From Pseudomonas promysalinigenes (GTDB lineage Bacteria; Pseudomonadota; Gammaproteobacteria; Pseudomonadales; Pseudomonadaceae), in the NCBI RefSeq assembly GCF_014269025.2, contig NZ_CP077094.1, positions 2,418,001-2,482,000 of the forward strand: a stretch of 64,000 nucleotides of DNA, written 5' to 3'. The notes under the pieces are model-generated. The model made no database searches and was not told the DNA's origin. It saw nothing but the letters and a program-made list of their open reading frames with translations. This document shows positions 62,413-64,000 of this stretch, piece after piece. The position numbers and the translations under genes were made by a program. Numbering within the stretch: the stretch's first letter is position 1; each line of letters starts with the position of its first letter.

Positions 62413-62964
62413 TCAGGCATGCACACTCCACTGAGTGGCCTGAGCTTCTATCGGTAGTTCATCGATGGCGTGGATCATACCGCTTGCCAATGCCTCGTCA
62501 GGCCCCAAGATCCGCGGAGCCGCCATCAGATAGCGTGGCACATCCAGTACTTCGCTGGCACCCTCAGTGCGTTCGGCGACAATTTGCGCGTATAAACGCA
62601 AGTCATAGTCAAGGCTCATGGCGTATTCCGCCATTCGGGCATGATCTACCGAGCCGTGCAGCGTCCAGTGGAATGGGTGAAACAGGAACTTGCTGTGCCT
62701 GCAGGCCGTGCGGTGCTCGCCGGCCAGGAAAAGGATGTTGCCCATCGACTCAACAGTGCCCAGGTTGTGGGTGTGCACACTGATTGGCAGCGACCGCAGG
62801 AAGTTGTAGAGGGTAAAGCCATAACTGCACTCTCCTCCCATGGTGGCGATATTGAGTTGCAGCACCTGCGCACCTTGCCCAATGGCACGCGAGCAGGTGT
62901 TGATCAGGTTGCCACAGGTGGATGAATTGATCGGCCCGGTGTAGTGAATGATGTGTCTGGCCAT
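62413..62964 (-). CDS. ClpP-like serine protease
   Basis: Protein of 183 residues; GGAG 6 bp before the ATG at 62964 fixes the start. It has the ClpP fold markers: IIHYTGPINSSTCGNLINTC, LQLNIATMGGECSYGFTLYN, catalytic Ser in GTVESMGNILFLAG and His in FLFHPFHWTLHG, with LGPDEALASGMIHAI near the C-terminus. It is stand-alone, without clpX or tig, and differs from canonical ClpP at many sites, so it is an accessory paralogue of unknown target. Confidence 0.82.
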   Translation of the reverse strand: MARHIIHYTGPINSSTCGNLINTCSRAIGQGAQVLQLNIATMGGECSYGFTLYNFLRSLPISVHTHNLGTVESMGNILFLAGEHRTACRHSKFLFHPFHWTLHGSVDHARMAEYAMSLDYDLRLYAQIVAERTEGASEVLDVPRYLMAAPRILGPDEALASGMIHAIDELPIEAQATQWSVHA

Positions 62965-63169
62965 GTTTGTCTCCAGTGTAGGGAGGTTACCCCTGAGCGC
63001 CCGCCAAGGTGTTGCGGTGCGGCAACTGCACTGTGCGGTGGAATCGCCCAAACCGCCAAAGTTCAATTCTGCACAATGCCCATGTCTTTCGATCACCTTC
63101 GCTGAACCCTCGCCCCTCTGAGTCGGTCGCACCATTTGAACGGTACTCGACGAATCAGGCTATGAGGAC

Positions 63170-64000
63170 ATGAGCGTGAGCGATATCCGCATCGGTATTT
63201 CCGGATGGCGCTATGGCCCCTGGCGCAAGGACTTCTACCCAAAGGGCCTGCGCCAGGATAGCGAACTGGCATTTGCTTCAAGGGCGGTCAACAGCATCGA
63301 GATCAACGGCTCGTTCTACAGCCTGCAGACTGCGCAGCGCTACACGAATTGGCGTGATCAAGCGCCCGACGGCTTTGTGTTTTCAGTGAAGGGCCCTCGC
63401 TACATCACGCATGTACTCAGGCTAAAACAGGTAGAGACGGCGCTGGCCAATTTTTTCGCGTCTGGCCCGCTACTGCTGGGTGACAAGCTGGGTCCGTTTC
63501 TTTGGCAGTTTCCGCCGAACATGAAGTTCGACGAGCAACGGTTCAGCCACTTTCTGCAGTTGCTGCCCAAGGACCGAAAAGCCGCCCGCGAGTGTGCCCT
63601 AGGCTGCGAAGAACGCCACAGGGACCCTGCAGCAACTGCAATCAAAGGTAACGCACGGCTACGCCATGCTGTGGAAATCCGCCACGAGAGTTTTCTGTGC
63701 GAAGGTTTCATCAAGCTGTTGCGCAAACACCGTGTGGCCCTGGTTGTGGCTGACAGCGCAGGTAAATGGCCTTATGTCGAGGATGTAACGGCTGACTTCA
63801 TCTACATGCGCTTGCACGGGGACATCGAACTCTACAGCAGCGGGTATACCGCACGGGCACTTCGACGCTGGAAGCAACGCATCCAGGCATGGGCGCGAGG
63901 CAGCCAAGCGGACGACGCGCATTTGATCGTGGCGGGGGCTCCGCCCAAGCGGGCCTCGCGGGATATTTACTGCTATTTCGACAATGACCAGAAAGTGCAT
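63170..64000 (+). CDS. DUF72 family protein, 5' part
   Basis: Open frame from ATG 63170 (GAGG at 63164-63167) to the window end, 277 codons without stop, so the gene continues. It starts MSVSDIRIGISGWRYGPWRK, followed by VNSIEINGSFYSLQT, FVFSVKGPRYITH, GPFLWQFPPNMKFD and AVEIRHESF, and near the edge FIYMRLHGDIELYSSGY. These are the conserved blocks of DUF72 (YecE-like), a TIM-barrel family without established function. Confidence 0.85.
   Translation, partial: MSVSDIRIGISGWRYGPWRKDFYPKGLRQDSELAFASRAVNSIEINGSFYSLQTAQRYTNWRDQAPDGFVFSVKGPRYITHVLRLKQVETALANFFASGPLLLGDKLGPFLWQFPPNMKFDEQRFSHFLQLLPKDRKAARECALGCEERHRDPAATAIKGNARLRHAVEIRHESFLCEGFIKLLRKHRVALVVADSAGKWPYVEDVTADFIYMRLHGDIELYSSGYTARALRRWKQRIQAWARGSQADDAHLIVAGAPPKRASRDIYCYFDNDQKVH

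Noticed and set aside
1..64000. tRNA or rRNA genes, CRISPR arrays, insertion sequences, prophage
   Set aside because: None recognised on reading through; repeats present are RHS cores and REP-like palindromes, and no transposase or integrase motif was seen.

Overview
The window looks like chromosomal DNA of a Pseudomonas of the P. putida group. Evidence: the complete ketogluconate block (membrane gluconate 2-dehydrogenase, ptxS, kguEKTD) with three identical PtxS operators, high-GC codon use with strong AGGAG-type ribosome sites, and Pseudomonas-type interspersed repeats. The assignment is inferred from gene content and order; no database search was possible.

Region 1 (1-17926) is a type VI secretion effector island. 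It holds the 3' part of a vgrG, two Eag-type (DUF1795/DcrB-like) chaperone genes and a full PAAR-RHS effector with an HNH-type toxin tip plus its immunity gene. A tandem series of 5'-truncated RHS core copies follows. Each is fused to a different AT-rich C-terminal toxin and followed by its own immunity gene: GIY-YIG-like toxin/Imm26, AHH-type toxin/Imm11-like, and an unassigned His-rich toxin/Imm22. Between them lie an orphan SMI1/KNR4 immunity gene with a residual toxin tail, a decayed piece of another RHS gene, and a fifth, frameshifted core fragment. The core copies share alternating haplotypes, the pattern left by gene conversion. The arrangement fits a reservoir of toxin tips that can be swapped onto the single expressed RHS scaffold while immunity is retained.

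Region 2 (18147-27231) holds an amide/amino-acid catabolic cluster (M20 amidohydrolase, MHS-family symporter, amidase, IclR regulator) and a three-gene ABC exporter-like operon ending in an AttH/CrtC-like lipoprotein.

Region 3 (27244-37671) is the peripheral glucose pathway. An aldo/keto reductase is divergent from the three-subunit gluconate 2-dehydrogenase, followed by ptxS and kguEKTD. Periplasmic oxidation of gluconate to 2-ketogluconate, uptake by KguT, phosphorylation by KguK and reduction by KguD feed 6-phosphogluconate to central metabolism. PtxS operators sit before the dehydrogenase, before ptxS and before kguE.

Region 4 (37680-54786) is ordinary accessory chromosome: an acyl-CoA-reductase-like NAD-binding protein, MFS and APC transporters, a PuuC-like aldehyde dehydrogenase, a 64-bp perfect inverted repeat, a peroxiredoxin, a bacteriophytochrome kinase, a thymidylate-kinase-like protein, a quinone oxidoreductase, a DCC/DUF3429 pair with TTGTACA boxes, a YdcZ transporter pair with a divergent LysR regulator, and an OafA-type acyltransferase.

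Region 5 (54787-64000) begins with a deletion scar joining the start of a TetR gene to the end of a short-chain dehydrogenase gene. It continues with a methyltransferase, small stress-type proteins, a CheB-CheR-PAS-kinase-receiver hybrid, a Nudix hydrolase, a stand-alone ClpP-like protease and a DUF72 gene cut by the window end. No rRNA, tRNA, CRISPR array or insertion sequence was recognised.
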